Positions 26,622 to 35,761 are shown, counted from the first letter of the stretch. The stretch: DNA of 64,000 nt from Vibrio neptunius (GCF_000967495.1 NZ_JXXU01000044.1:95765-159764), one strand, 5' to 3'. Notes: generated by a model from the sequence alone, not told the origin. Made by a program: numbers and translations.

Positions 26622-28268
26622 TTAGTCCAAGAAGTCATATCCTGGGACGGTTAAGAAATTGGTCAGTTCATCACTGGTGGTGAGCTTAGCCATTAGCTTG
26701 GCGGCTTGTTCAAATCGACCCGAGTCATAACGCTCTTGGCCAATCTCACTTTTCACCACTTCGATCTCTTCTGTTAAGTACTGCTCGAATAGCGGTTTGG
26801 TCACCGTTTGTCCGTTATCGAGTGATTTGCCATGCTGAATCCATTGCCAGATCGACGCTCGGGAAATTTCTGCCGTTGCGGCGTCTTCCATCAAACCGTA
26901 GATAGGGACACAGCCATTACCAGAGATCCAAGCTTCAATGTATTGGAGTGCCACTCGAATGTTGTGGCGCATGCCCTGCTCTGTTCGTTCTCCTTGGCAA
27001 GGCGCAAGCAGATCATTGGCAGTAATCGGCGCGTCATCCGAACGAGAAACATCAAGTTGATTAGTTCTCTCGCCCAGCACACTGCCAAACACTTCCATTG
27101 CCGTGTTGGCTAAACCAGGGTGCGCCACCCAAGTACCGTCATGGCCGTTATTTGCTTCCAATGATTTATCGTTTTGAATTTTGTCGAGAACCTTTTGATT
27201 CTCCTGTGGATCTTTTGCTGGAATGAATGCTGCCATTCCCCCCATTGCAAAAGCGCCACGACGATGACAGGTACGGATAAGTAAACGCGAATAAGCATTT
27301 AGGAACGGCTTATCCATGGTTACAACCTGACGGTCCGGAAGAACACGATCTGGGTGCTTTTTCAGTGTTTTGATGTAGCTAAAGATGTAATCCCAGCGTC
27401 CACAGTTAAGACCCACAATGTGCTCTTTAAGCGAAAATAGGATCTCATCCATTTCAAACACGGCTGGCAGTGTTTCAATCAGCACAGTGGCTTTGATAGT
27501 GCCTGTATCTAGACCAAAGTAATCCTCAGTAAAATGAAACACTTTGCTCCACCACTGCGCTTCTTTATGCGATTGCAGTTTTGGTAGGTAGAAGTATGGG
27601 CCACTGCCCTTTTTCATTAACGTGCTGTAGTTATTGTAAAAATAAAGCGCAAAGTCGAATAAAGCTCCCGGAATGATCTCACCATTAAAGGTCACGTGTT
27701 TTTCTTTTAGGTGTAAACCACGCACTCGGCAGATCAAAACCGCAGGATCATCCTTCAACTCATATTGCTTACCATTAACTGGGTTGGTGTAACTGATCTC
27801 GCCATCTACTGCGTCACGCAGGTTGATTTGACCATCTAACACCTTATCCCAAGCGGGGGACATCGAGTCTTCAAAGTCCGCCATGAACACTTTCACGTTC
27901 GCATTCAGCGCATTAATCACCATTTTACGGTCAGTAGGACCGGTAATTTCTACGCGGCGGTCTTGTAGATCTTGAGGAATCCCGAGAATTTTCCAGCTAC
28001 CTTCTCTAATATCTTGTGTATCTTCGAGAAAGTCTGGCAGTTCCCCAGCATCGATACGTGCTTGCTTTTCTTCACGTTGAGCAAGTAGTGTATCGGTCTC
28101 GCTGGCAAACTGAGCACACAGAAGAGATAAAAAGGTTTGGGCTTCAACAGGGAAAATAGCCTGATGTTCTGGTGAAAGGGTACCAGTCACTTCAAGCATG
28201 CCTTCTTGATGTAAGGTTTCTTGGGCTTCGGCTGTTGTTTTTTCTCTATCTGGTGTGTTGGCAAGCAT
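26622..28268 (-). CDS. aceB: Malate synthase A
   Basis: Second enzyme of the glyoxylate shunt: glyoxylate and acetyl-CoA to malate. The start at 28268 is preferred: AGGAAGAG lies just upstream and the 548-residue product then fits the family, whereas the open frame runs 34 codons further. Active-site regions include VFMADFEDSMSPAWDKV, GLNCGRWDYIFSYIKTL and the late Asp in PIYGLMEDAATAEISR. Forms an aceBA operon; aceK is not present here. Confidence 0.97.
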   Translation of the reverse strand: MLANTPDREKTTAEAQETLHQEGMLEVTGTLSPEHQAIFPVEAQTFLSLLCAQFASETDTLLAQREEKQARIDAGELPDFLEDTQDIREGSWKILGIPQDLQDRRVEITGPTDRKMVINALNANVKVFMADFEDSMSPAWDKVLDGQINLRDAVDGEISYTNPVNGKQYELKDDPAVLICRVRGLHLKEKHVTFNGEIIPGALFDFALYFYNNYSTLMKKGSGPYFYLPKLQSHKEAQWWSKVFHFTEDYFGLDTGTIKATVLIETLPAVFEMDEILFSLKEHIVGLNCGRWDYIFSYIKTLKKHPDRVLPDRQVVTMDKPFLNAYSRLLIRTCHRRGAFAMGGMAAFIPAKDPQENQKVLDKIQNDKSLEANNGHDGTWVAHPGLANTAMEVFGSVLGERTNQLDVSRSDDAPITANDLLAPCQGERTEQGMRHNIRVALQYIEAWISGNGCVPIYGLMEDAATAEISRASIWQWIQHGKSLDNGQTVTKPLFEQYLTEEIEVVKSEIGQERYDSGRFEQAAKLMAKLTTSDELTNFLTVPGYDFLD

Positions 28269-28599
28269 ATTCTCTTCCTTTAACGCTCCGATACAACGAT
28301 GACTGTTATGGGTTGTATCAGTGGTTGCTCTAACTTTTGAAGAGTTACATTTGTAACTATAAAACAACAACCAAATATCCTAATTGATCACTGTCTTCTT
28401 CGTTTTTTTGTCTTGTGAGCTCTACCTTGGCTAACCTAGTTTGCCTTTTCAATCTAGACATAAGCCTCACAGAACCTTTATTTAAACTACACCAACATGC
28501 GATAGAGCAAAAGTCCTAAAGTAGCCTATCGACTAAATTCAAAGTTTTATTCCGCTGCCTATAAGTTGTTGATTTTGATCACCAAAATGTAACCAGTTA

Positions 28600-28614
28600 C
28601 GTAATTTAATTACA
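28600..28614. promoter_or_regulatory. HexR-like operator upstream of aceB
   Basis: CGTAATTTAATTACA matches the palindromic HexR consensus TGTAATWWWATTACA closely, with one clear departure in the first base and one in the right arm register. HexR controls central carbon genes, including aceBA in some gamma-proteobacteria. It lies 332 bases upstream of the aceB start. Confidence 0.45.
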
Positions 28615-28844
28615 GTAAAATTAGAGCTGTAAAACCGTTTCAAACACGCGTTTAACTAACGAGTGAATTAGGCATCGCTTTAACAGACAGGGGATTTCGT
28701 GGCTATTACGGAGGCGGGTCAAACAGAATATTTTTAGTGAGCTGTAAAATTGACACTGTGAAATTTCACAATTTAATGAAAGCTTCATCAAGATTTCTTT
28801 GTAAAATTTTACAAGTCAAAGTTCACCAACAGAATAAAATGCTA

Positions 28845-28872
28845 AAAAGCACACTAAAACCAGTGTGCTTTT
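28845..28872 (-). terminator. Rho-independent terminator after oxyR
   Basis: AAAAGCACACT pairs with AGTGTGCTTTT over a six-base loop; the minus strand continues TTTTTAGCATTTTATT. Confidence 0.85.
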
Positions 28873-28908
28873 GGAAGGTACCAGCGAGATTTGGTCTAAT
28901 ACTTATCG

Positions 28909-29814
28909 CTAAAGCAGCTCTGACACGACTTGTGCCAGTTGATTAAAAGTATTCACTCTTGAAGAGCTAGGACGCCAAACTAGCCCAATATGGCGGTGTG
29001 CTTGCTGCCCAGGAGCATCAACAACCACTAAGTTCTGATTATCAATCAACCCGTGTTCGATGGCCATCTGGGGGATAAAAGTAGTTCCTAACCCATTGGC
29101 AACCATCTGAACTAAGGTATGTAAACTGGTTGCAGAGAATGGATTAATCTTCTCTTTCTTAGTCAGCTGGCAGGCAGAAACGGCATGTTCTGTTAGGCAG
29201 TGTTCTTTTTCTAGTAAGAACACAAATTCATCAGGTAAATCATCGTACTTAATCGGGGTCTGAATCGCGTCGGCCTGATTACGGCTGATGATCATCCGAA
29301 ATGGATCATTGCCGACGATTTTGCTTTCCATGCCATCTATATCAACTGGCAAAGCTAAGATAAGTACATCTAATTCACCGTGGCGCAGTGCCGCTAGTAA
29401 ATTGGTTGTGGTGTCTTCTCTTAGCAATAAATTCAGTAAAGGGAAGCGCTGGTTCACTTCCTGCACCAAATCACAGAGTAAAAAAGGCGCAATGGTTGGA
29501 ATACAGCCAACACGCAATTGCCCTTCCATTTCATCTCCCTGACAAAGACGACCAAGTTCAACCAGATCTTGCCCTTTTGCCAGAAGTTCACGCCCTTGCT
29601 GTACTACCTGCTCTCCCGCCAGTGTAAACACTAATGGGCTTTTCTTATCTTTTTTTTCATAAAGAGGACAGCCAATCAACTCTTCAAGGTTTTGAATGCC
29701 CTTACTGAGCGTTGATTGGCTAACAAAACACCTTTCAGCTGCCTCACTAAAGTGACGTGTTTCGTGTAAGGTGATGAAGTAATGTAATTGCTTGAGGCTA
29801 GGCCACTTATTCAT
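28909..29814 (-). CDS. oxyR: Hydrogen-peroxide-sensing LysR-type regulator OxyR
   Basis: A 301-residue LysR regulator. The N-terminal helix-turn-helix has AAERCFVSQSTLSKGIQNLE. The redox-active pair is visible as EKEHCLTEHAVSAC near residues 200-210, the equivalents of E. coli C199 and C208, which form a disulfide on peroxide exposure. It is divergent from a peroxiredoxin gene with a 199-base gap, a typical target arrangement. It may also act on ahpC further along the window, where a good OxyR motif exists. Confidence 0.95.
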   Translation of the reverse strand: MNKWPSLKQLHYFITLHETRHFSEAAERCFVSQSTLSKGIQNLEELIGCPLYEKKDKKSPLVFTLAGEQVVQQGRELLAKGQDLVELGRLCQGDEMEGQLRVGCIPTIAPFLLCDLVQEVNQRFPLLNLLLREDTTTNLLAALRHGELDVLILALPVDIDGMESKIVGNDPFRMIISRNQADAIQTPIKYDDLPDEFVFLLEKEHCLTEHAVSACQLTKKEKINPFSATSLHTLVQMVANGLGTTFIPQMAIEHGLIDNQNLVVVDAPGQQAHRHIGLVWRPSSSRVNTFNQLAQVVSELL

Positions 29815-30013
29815 AATTCTGTATGTAACTCTGACTCATCCAGTGATCGGGGTAATAGTTTAGCTATTATCGTTTTTTTCGATTAACTCAATCTATTTAT
29901 TTCGCTTTTTTCAATACTACAATCTGTACTATAGTTTGTCGCGCACAAACACGGACCAAACCAGAAACTCAACGCTTGGTTTGGAACTAACCATATATTT
30001 TAGGAGCAAAAAA
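29815..30013. promoter_or_regulatory. Divergent oxyR-prx promoter region
   Basis: Contains AATAGTTTAGCTATT (29858-29872), a symmetrical ATAG/CTAT site with five-base rather than seven-base spacing, and TACTATAGT near 29927-29935, a plausible -10 for the peroxiredoxin gene. OxyR control is likely from context but the motif is not canonical. Confidence 0.45.
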
Positions 30014-30622
30014 ATGGTACTAGTCGGTCGTCAAGCCCCAGATTTTACTGCTGCAGCTGTTCTAGGTAACGGTGAGATCGTTGATAACTTCAACTTTGCA
30101 GAGTTCACTAAAGGTAAGAAAGCGGTTGTTTTCTTCTACCCACTAGATTTCACTTTCGTTTGCCCATCTGAGCTAATCGCTTTCGATAACCGTCTAGCAG
30201 ATTTCCAAGCTAAAGGTGTTGAAGTAATCGGTGTTTCTATCGATTCTCAGTTCTCTCACAACGCATGGCGTAACACTGCTATCGAAGATGGCGGTATCGG
30301 TCAAGTTAAGTACCCACTAGTTGCTGACGTTAAGCACGAAATCTGTAAAGCATACGACGTTGAACACCCAGAAGCGGGCGTTGCTTTCCGTGGTTCTTTC
30401 CTAATCGACGAAGAAGGCGTTGTACGTCACCAAGTTGTTAACGACCTACCACTAGGCCGTAACATCGACGAAATGCTACGCATGGTTGACGCTCTAAACT
30501 TCCACCAGAAGAACGGTGAAGTATGTCCTGCACAGTGGGAAGAAGGTAAAGCAGGTATGGACGCATCTCCAAAAGGTGTTGCAGCGTTCCTATCTGAGCA
30601 CGCAGAAGACCTAAGCAAGTAA
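30014..30622 (+). CDS. prxA: Typical 2-Cys peroxiredoxin (PrxA/AhpC-TSA family)
   Basis: Reduces peroxides in the cytosol. ATG at 30014 is chosen: TAGGAGC lies just upstream and the product starts MVLVGRQAPDFTAAAVLG, the family start. The peroxidatic Cys is in DFTFVCPSELIAF near residue 50 and the resolving Cys in GEVCPAQW near 170. The 202-residue length fits. Codons are the very uniform set of highly expressed genes. It is divergent from oxyR. Distinct from the AhpC at 41253-41810, so the window has two peroxiredoxins. Confidence 0.95.
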   Translation: MVLVGRQAPDFTAAAVLGNGEIVDNFNFAEFTKGKKAVVFFYPLDFTFVCPSELIAFDNRLADFQAKGVEVIGVSIDSQFSHNAWRNTAIEDGGIGQVKYPLVADVKHEICKAYDVEHPEAGVAFRGSFLIDEEGVVRHQVVNDLPLGRNIDEMLRMVDALNFHQKNGEVCPAQWEEGKAGMDASPKGVAAFLSEHAEDLSK

Positions 30623-30964
30623 TTTTGCTTTCGCACCCAAGCTCAACGGGTGTCTTGGTTGGACAATATAAAGCTAAAAAGCAAACGCCAATCAGTTTAA
30701 AGTAAAGTCTTTATTTAAAGAGCCCGAAACTCAGTTTCGGGCTCTTTTTATTTTGCTTCCACACTCAATGACTATTATCGCTCTCACAACTTCCCTATAT
30801 AGATAAAAAGACAAGATATCGCTAAAGAGACAAAACGTATCGACCTAAAGACTTTATCTGTTTCTGCTCTTTAAAGTCGAAAAAGCTCTCTTTATGATGA
30901 ACTCAACTGATTTGGAGGAAGAGATCACTCTTCCAGACTGACGATTACTACACGGAGATTCAAC
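30623..30964. other. Gap between prxA and dapD
   Basis: Holds the prxA terminator (30717-30749) and, close to dapD, a small stem-loop GGAAGAG-ATCA-CTCTTCC at 30917-30934 about 30 bases before the dapD start. No other structure was recognised. Confidence 0.5.
30717..30749 (+). terminator. Rho-independent terminator after prxA
   Basis: AAAGAGCCCGAAAC pairs with GTTTCGGGCTCTTT over three bases and is followed by TTATTTT. Confidence 0.92.
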
Positions 30965-31996
30965 ATGGCTTACTTTTCTCTAGCCTTTGGTACGGCAACC
31001 AAAAACCGCGATGGAAAAATCATTGAAGCATTTTTCCCGAACCCAGTTCTTAACCCGTCTGACGCACTGGTAGATGCAGTCGCAAAAGTAGCAGGTTACG
31101 AGCAAGGCAACCAAGCGATCGAAATCTCTGCGGCACAAAGTGCAGAACTTGCTGGTGCATTCGAAGCAAACGGTGATGCTGCAAACGCCTCATTCGCAGC
31201 TAAAGCAGCGGAGTCTTCACAACCGCTAGTACTTGTTGTTCTTGCAGCAGATGAGAAGCCAGCTTCTGTTGCTGAAGGTTTCCTGAAGCTTCAACTGATC
31301 TCTAACCGTCTAGTTCAACCTCACGGTACTGTACTTGACGGTATCTTTGGCCTACTGCACAACATTGCGTGGACCAACGAAGGCCCTATCGATCTGCCAG
31401 AACTGGCTGATCGCCAAATTGAAGCACGCCTAGCAGGCCGCAATCTATCTGTCGATTGTGTCGATAAATTCCCTAAAATGGTTGATTACGTGGTACCTGC
31501 TGGTGTGCGTATCGCTGATACTTCACGCGTTCGCCTTGGAGCTCACGTTGGTGAAGGCACAACCGTTATGCATGAAGGTTTCATCAACTTCAATGCAGGT
31601 ACAACTGGTGTGAGCATGGTTGAAGGCCGTATCTCTGCTGGTGTTGTGGTTGGTAACGGCTCTGATATTGGTGGCGGTGCTTCAATCATGGGTACACTGT
31701 CTGGTGGTGGTTCAGTTGTCGTTTCTATCGGTGAAAGTTCACTGCTAGGCGCAAACGCAGGCCTTGGTTTCCCGCTGGGCGATCGTTGTACTGTTGAGTC
31801 TGGTCTGTATGTCACTGCGGGTGCTAAGGTTCGTATGCTGGATTCAGAAGGCAACGAAGTGGAAGTGGTGAAAGCACGCGACCTAGCTGGCGTGTCTGAT
31901 TTACTGTTCCGTCGCAACTCAGTGACTGGTCAGATTGAATGTCTGGCGAACAAAACTGCAGTAGAGCTGAACTCTGAGCTACACAGCAATAACTAA
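30965..31996 (+). CDS. dapD: 2,3,4,5-tetrahydropyridine-2,6-dicarboxylate N-succinyltransferase (long form)
   Basis: Succinylates tetrahydrodipicolinate in lysine and meso-diaminopimelate synthesis, with succinyl-CoA. The 343-residue product is the longer DapD type found in pseudomonads and vibrios rather than the 274-residue E. coli type. A left-handed beta-helix is evident from hexapeptide repeats after residue 180 (VRLGAHVGEGTTVM, GGGASIMGTLSGGG). The N-terminal 110 residues are a separate domain. CGGAGATT provides the ribosome binding site. Apparently monocistronic. Confidence 0.93.
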   Translation: MAYFSLAFGTATKNRDGKIIEAFFPNPVLNPSDALVDAVAKVAGYEQGNQAIEISAAQSAELAGAFEANGDAANASFAAKAAESSQPLVLVVLAADEKPASVAEGFLKLQLISNRLVQPHGTVLDGIFGLLHNIAWTNEGPIDLPELADRQIEARLAGRNLSVDCVDKFPKMVDYVVPAGVRIADTSRVRLGAHVGEGTTVMHEGFINFNAGTTGVSMVEGRISAGVVVGNGSDIGGGASIMGTLSGGGSVVVSIGESSLLGANAGLGFPLGDRCTVESGLYVTAGAKVRMLDSEGNEVEVVKARDLAGVSDLLFRRNSVTGQIECLANKTAVELNSELHSNN

Positions 31997-32012
31997 GCTG
32001 GAAGCCGAACAG

Positions 32013-32046
32013 AAAAAGGGTTGATGTGTAAGCATCAACCCTTTTT
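32013..32046. terminator. Bidirectional terminator between dapD and nnrS
   Basis: AAAAAGGGTTGATG pairs with CATCAACCCTTTTT over a six-base loop. T tracts lie on both sides, so it can end both convergent genes. Confidence 0.88.
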
Positions 32047-32096
32047 ATTTTTCTGCTAAGTGGATCGATCTGCACGCGAATACAGCCGTCACCTAC

Positions 32097-33290
32097 TTAA
32101 CCTGGATGACCGTCAACTCTCGCTTTTAGCAACATAGGGCCAAACTTAATCACATACAGAGTAAACGCCAGCACCCACAACAACCCGCTGATATCGATCA
32201 TCAACATCATTTGAGCTGGCCAAAGAAACACACCAAGGCTACGAACTACCGCAGCAGCCGTCAGCATAGCGAACGCTAACGCCATATTTGGCCCCTGATA
32301 AATTGCTCGCCCAGTATGCCCCATGGTTACACGGGCTATCATCGCCAGTATCAAACCACCGAGCGCTCCAATCGCAAACAGATGCAACATATTGTGGCCC
32401 GCAAATGGGTTATCGAGTAAACCTCTTAATAATAGGCTGACCGGAATACACAAGTAAGCTAAGTGCAGTGCCCACACTAACGGCTCTTTAACGGTACGCC
32501 ACGGCTGCCATCTCATCACACGTACTAAATGTGCTAAACCAGAAATGACCATCAGAGGAGGCCCTAGCTGAGCAAAAGTGACAGGGAAAAAGCTCACAAT
32601 AAATAAACTGACCAGCGGTAGGTTTGCCGTCCATTCAAGCCAAGTCATCGGCTGTGGTTTCTCAAAGTTAAATCGCCGTGCTGTGAAGAATGGAATCACT
32701 CGCCCGCCCATCACCGACAGTAAAATCGTAAACCACCACAACATTGCCTGCCAGACCGCTGAAGAAGGAAACGGCGGCATCCCCTTAATGGTCGCGTAGC
32801 TGGCGAAGTTCGCTACAATAGCGAGAACAAACAAGGGCACAAAGAATAGATTTTTCCACCCTTTGGCTTTGATCACTCGAGTGCCAACTTCATACGCTGC
32901 AAAAGCAATAAACAGAGCCTCAATAGTTGAAATCAACCACAAAGGTGCAGGTGTCCAGAACAGCACGCGCGGAAGCAACCACAAACCAACCAGTACCGCC
33001 AATCTATGATGCTTGGTGCCATTGATTCCAGTCCAGTTTTGGACTGCGGTCAAGACAAACCCCACCACAATAGCCATCGAGAAACCAAACAACATCTCAT
33101 GCACATGCCACCACAAAGCTGGCACTCTTAACGCCGCAGGCTGGCCGTTTTGAAACATCCATACCCACAAGGCTACAGCAATAACAGCATAAACGGCCCC
33201 AAGCAAAAAGAAGGGCCGGAATCCCAAACGTAAAATCGGCGGAATGGCTTCTTCGACTTTTTTGTCAGTAATATTGAGCACAATGGTCAC
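32097..33290 (-). CDS. nnrS: NnrS-family haem-copper membrane protein
   Basis: A 397-residue integral membrane protein with about 12 hydrophobic helices. Signatures are LGFRPFFLLGAVYAV near residue 20, WWHVHEMLFGFSMAIVVGF near 80-100 and NMLHLFAIGALGGLILAMI near 280-300, with conserved His residues as putative metal ligands. NnrS proteins protect against nitric oxide and associated metabolic stress. No nitrite or nitric oxide reductase genes are adjacent. The region upstream holds a 12-base inverted repeat but no clear NsrR site. Confidence 0.9.
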   Translation of the reverse strand: MTIVLNITDKKVEEAIPPILRLGFRPFFLLGAVYAVIAVALWVWMFQNGQPAALRVPALWWHVHEMLFGFSMAIVVGFVLTAVQNWTGINGTKHHRLAVLVGLWLLPRVLFWTPAPLWLISTIEALFIAFAAYEVGTRVIKAKGWKNLFFVPLFVLAIVANFASYATIKGMPPFPSSAVWQAMLWWFTILLSVMGGRVIPFFTARRFNFEKPQPMTWLEWTANLPLVSLFIVSFFPVTFAQLGPPLMVISGLAHLVRVMRWQPWRTVKEPLVWALHLAYLCIPVSLLLRGLLDNPFAGHNMLHLFAIGALGGLILAMIARVTMGHTGRAIYQGPNMALAFAMLTAAAVVRSLGVFLWPAQMMLMIDISGLLWVLAFTLYVIKFGPMLLKARVDGHPG

Positions 33291-33373
33291 TCCAAATATT
33301 GAATCTAAGTATCTAACAGCAATATTTATTCCAGTGTTAAATCAACTGAAATTCAATACTTTAAAAAAAATCA

Positions 33374-33410
33374 TGTCTTTATGACTCCGAAAAATAAGGT
33401 CATAAAGACA
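33374..33410. promoter_or_regulatory. Perfect 12-base inverted repeat in the nnrS/PTS divergent gap
   Basis: TGTCTTTATGAC and GTCATAAAGACA face each other across 13 bases. It lies 84 bases before nnrS and 98 bases before the PTS EIIB gene. It could be an operator for either side or an RNA hairpin; no T tract follows. Confidence 0.5.
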
Positions 33411-33507
33411 CATAAGAGTAATAGAGATACAAATTTTGAAGATATGAATCATTGACCCAAGTCGTCAGAAGTTGACAATAACCCTCCTGGACATAGTGAG
33501 GTTTTAG

Positions 33508-33810
33508 ATGAAAATTGTTGCTGTTACCGCCTGCCCTACCGGTATTGCTCATACTTACATGGCGGCCGATGCATTGAGTAAAGCTGCACCTAAAAAAGGC
33601 TTGCAGATCAAGGTCGAAACTCAGGGTGCAATGGGGATTGAAAACCCTCTCTCCGCTCAAGATATCATGCGCGCAGATTTGGTTCTGATTGCTTCAGATA
33701 TAGAGATAGAACAGCGTGCGCGCTTCACTGGTTGTAAAATCCATGTTGTTACCATTGAAGAAGTTTTGACCAATGTTGATGCCGTTCTCGACAGGTGCAA
33801 ATCACTGTGA
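33508..33810 (+). CDS. PTS fructose-type EIIB protein
   Basis: A 100-residue stand-alone EIIB of the fructose family. The phospho-acceptor Cys sits in TACPTGIAHTYMAADAL near residue 10, and KVETQGAMGIEN is also typical. It passes phosphate from an EIIA to sugar moving through an EIIC. It precedes an HPr-like/EIIA fusion gene with a four-base GTGA overlap, and a full EIIABC lies 2 kb away beyond an AraC regulator. Which EIIC it serves is unknown. AGGAGGG-like bases (CCTCCTGG complement aside) are not needed: AGTGAGG precedes the ATG. Confidence 0.9.
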   Translation: MKIVAVTACPTGIAHTYMAADALSKAAPKKGLQIKVETQGAMGIENPLSAQDIMRADLVLIASDIEIEQRARFTGCKIHVVTIEEVLTNVDAVLDRCKSL

Positions 33811-34583
33811 TTGAGCGTCGAATTACGTTCGTTCTCCCCGAGGATGGATTTGCCAGTTGGAAAATCAATCGACTCAAGGCCTTGAGCGGGATGTTTCGCT
33901 CGGTGGTCGTGTTACTTAATGTCACCAAGTGGGAAAGAGCAAATATCGAGCACCCTTTGCAAATCATGTCGTTGGGCAGTCAGGAGTTCGATTTATGTCA
34001 GATACACATTGAAGGCTCCGATGCAGAATTGGCCTGCATGGTGTTTACTAATTTCATCAGCGATCAGTTCACCTTGGTCAATACTGCGCATAAGAGTAAC
34101 CAATTAACCAATATTGCGCTGCTCAGCAATCTACCTACTTTTCATCTCGATTTTCCACTTAGCTACTTACACCATCACAGTGAGATTGACACTAAGTCAG
34201 CGGCATTCAGCCTCGCGACAAAATGCATTACCAGCTCAAACCCTGCTCTGATATGCGAACAGTTTGCTCAGCGAGAGCTGACCTCTTCAACCGCTATCGG
34301 GCATGGTATCGCCCTTCCTCACATCATGAGTGAAGCGATTGATATCCCAAGTATCAGCATTGTATCGCTGACAGAAGAATTAGACTGGAACTCTCCAGTT
34401 CAGGGTGGCGTCAGTATGATCATCGCTATCGCTCTACCACATAACGCTTCACGTGATGTCTTGCTAGCCTTTACGCGCCTGACTCGCTCATTGCTGGATC
34501 CAGACTATTGTCAGTTGCTGCGCACCAGCCACGAACCACAGGCGTTAAAAGCACTCCTTACTCATAAGTTGGCACAAGCCTAG
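33807..34583 (+). CDS. PTS protein: HPr-like domain lacking its histidine fused to EIIA
   Basis: A 258-residue protein if it starts at GTG 33807, which overlaps the EIIB stop; GTG 33795 is the alternative. Residues about 1-85 follow HPr in order: ITFVLPEDGFASWKI where HPr has the GLHTRPA active site, then LQIMSLG in place of the regulatory Ser region and IHIEGSDAELACMV for the last helix. The phosphorylatable His and its Arg are lost. Residues 140-255 are an EIIA of the fructose/mannitol type with active His in HGIALPH. The inverted order relative to FruB (EIIA then HPr) is notable. Confidence 0.8.
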   Translation: MIERRITFVLPEDGFASWKINRLKALSGMFRSVVVLLNVTKWERANIEHPLQIMSLGSQEFDLCQIHIEGSDAELACMVFTNFISDQFTLVNTAHKSNQLTNIALLSNLPTFHLDFPLSYLHHHSEIDTKSAAFSLATKCITSSNPALICEQFAQRELTSSTAIGHGIALPHIMSEAIDIPSISIVSLTEELDWNSPVQGGVSMIIAIALPHNASRDVLLAFTRLTRSLLDPDYCQLLRTSHEPQALKALLTHKLAQA

Positions 34584-35422
34584 CTCGCCCGATACTCGCT
34601 CGGCGTCATACCGACTTTGTTCTTAAACACCCGAAAAAAATAGTTGGCATCTGCGTAACCACAACGGTTCGCCACTTCCTGTAGACGGAAGTCATAGCGC
34701 TTGAGCATAAACTTAGCACGGTCAATTCGAACCCAGGTGATGTAGTCGGCCAGTGTCATATGCCCTTGTTGGCGAAACAAGCGCGACAAGTGATTGGGAG
34801 AAACGTTAAAACGCGAAGCGATCGATGTACGGGTAATCGCACGATGAAAATTCTCTTGAATATAAATACAAATCCCTTGGTAAAGATCTTCACTGTGGCT
34901 TTTCGAACGGCCATCAGGCTTTTGTAGCATTGATTGGCAGTAGCTGAGCAGAGCCACCAGCAAATGTTCATCCATCGGAGCTTTTTGAGGTTCCTGCGCT
35001 AACGCATTCAATGCCTGCAAAATATGATCGACAGCATGCCCAGTTCGGGTCGGTACAGAATATTTCTGGATGTCATAGAAACCGCTTTCCCCTGCACGTT
35101 TGCTCACCAAGCTAAAACCTAACTGGCGACGGCCAAACAGCAAACTCAGTACCGAGCATTCGTTCTCCCAGTTCGGTTTATTCCAACAGTTAGGAGGAAT
35201 ATAGAGTGCGTCTCCACTCAATACGCTAATGTCCGCAATTCCTTGTTCAGGATCTTCAAGTTGATTGAGGTACTCGCCACTTAAAACGAGCTCAAGCCGC
35301 GGAAAGTTCACCTGATAACTAAAAGCCGGGGGTGTGAGTTTGTCTGCAGCAAACCAGATACGACTAAAATGCTCCCGTTCATGAATAACATTATCGAGTA
35401 AATCATGGAATATATGACTCAT
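34580..35422 (-). CDS. AraC-family transcriptional regulator of the PTS locus
   Basis: About 280 residues from ATG 35422, which has GAGAGGGG upstream; a TTG at 35464 is the longer alternative. The N-terminal half is a cupin-like sensor region (NFPRLELVLSGEY, ALYIPPNCWNKPNW). The C-terminal AraC domain has two helix-turn-helices: ITRTSIASRFNVSPNHLSRL and LQEVANRCGYADANYFFRVF. Its stop overlaps the stop of the convergent EIIA gene. It lies between the two PTS gene sets, so it probably controls them. Confidence 0.88.
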   Translation of the reverse strand: MSHIFHDLLDNVIHEREHFSRIWFAADKLTPPAFSYQVNFPRLELVLSGEYLNQLEDPEQGIADISVLSGDALYIPPNCWNKPNWENECSVLSLLFGRRQLGFSLVSKRAGESGFYDIQKYSVPTRTGHAVDHILQALNALAQEPQKAPMDEHLLVALLSYCQSMLQKPDGRSKSHSEDLYQGICIYIQENFHRAITRTSIASRFNVSPNHLSRLFRQQGHMTLADYITWVRIDRAKFMLKRYDFRLQEVANRCGYADANYFFRVFKNKVGMTPSEYRAS

Positions 35423-35761
35423 AGCCCCTCTCAAATAATCACTTTTCGTGACTTCCATCAACAAAAAACATATAAAATCGAGGTTACTATACTCTAGTTT
35501 TTATGATTTGTATTTTTCCTTTCAAAGATATGAACACTCAATAAAAACAATAAATATATGATATTTAATGATTAATTGAAAACAAAATAAACTAATTACA
35601 CTTAAATCAATAATTGAGTTCGATCACACTCTAAATCTATAGTTACAATAATCCAGTAAATGCATTTCTGGTACACTAAAAATCCTTGACTGAATAACCC
35701 ACAATTATCCTCAGATAAAAAACAAGTTCCGCACAGATCGGAACCAATCGGGGTAAACGAG
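35423..35761. other. Divergent gap between the AraC regulator and the EIIABC gene
   Basis: These 339 AT-rich bases should include both promoters. ATTGA-N6-TCACA at 35613-35628 is a fair CRP-site match, about 134 bases before the PTS gene. GGGGT about 12 bases before the ATG may serve as ribosome binding site. Confidence 0.4.

Larger units (their letters stand above)
28269..28908. other. Long upstream region of aceB with several palindromes
   Basis: This 640-base gap holds a HexR-like site (28600-28614), two perfect palindromes, TGTGAAATTTCACA (28757-28770) and TTGTAAAATTTTACAA (28799-28814), and the oxyR terminator (28845-28872). It should include the aceB promoter. No RNA gene was recognised. 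Confidence 0.55.

Noticed and set aside
31543..31917. Minus-strand 124-codon frame opposite dapD
   Set aside because: Antisense shadow of the beta-helix coding region; the composition (Pro, Ser, Thr rich) follows from the sense codons.
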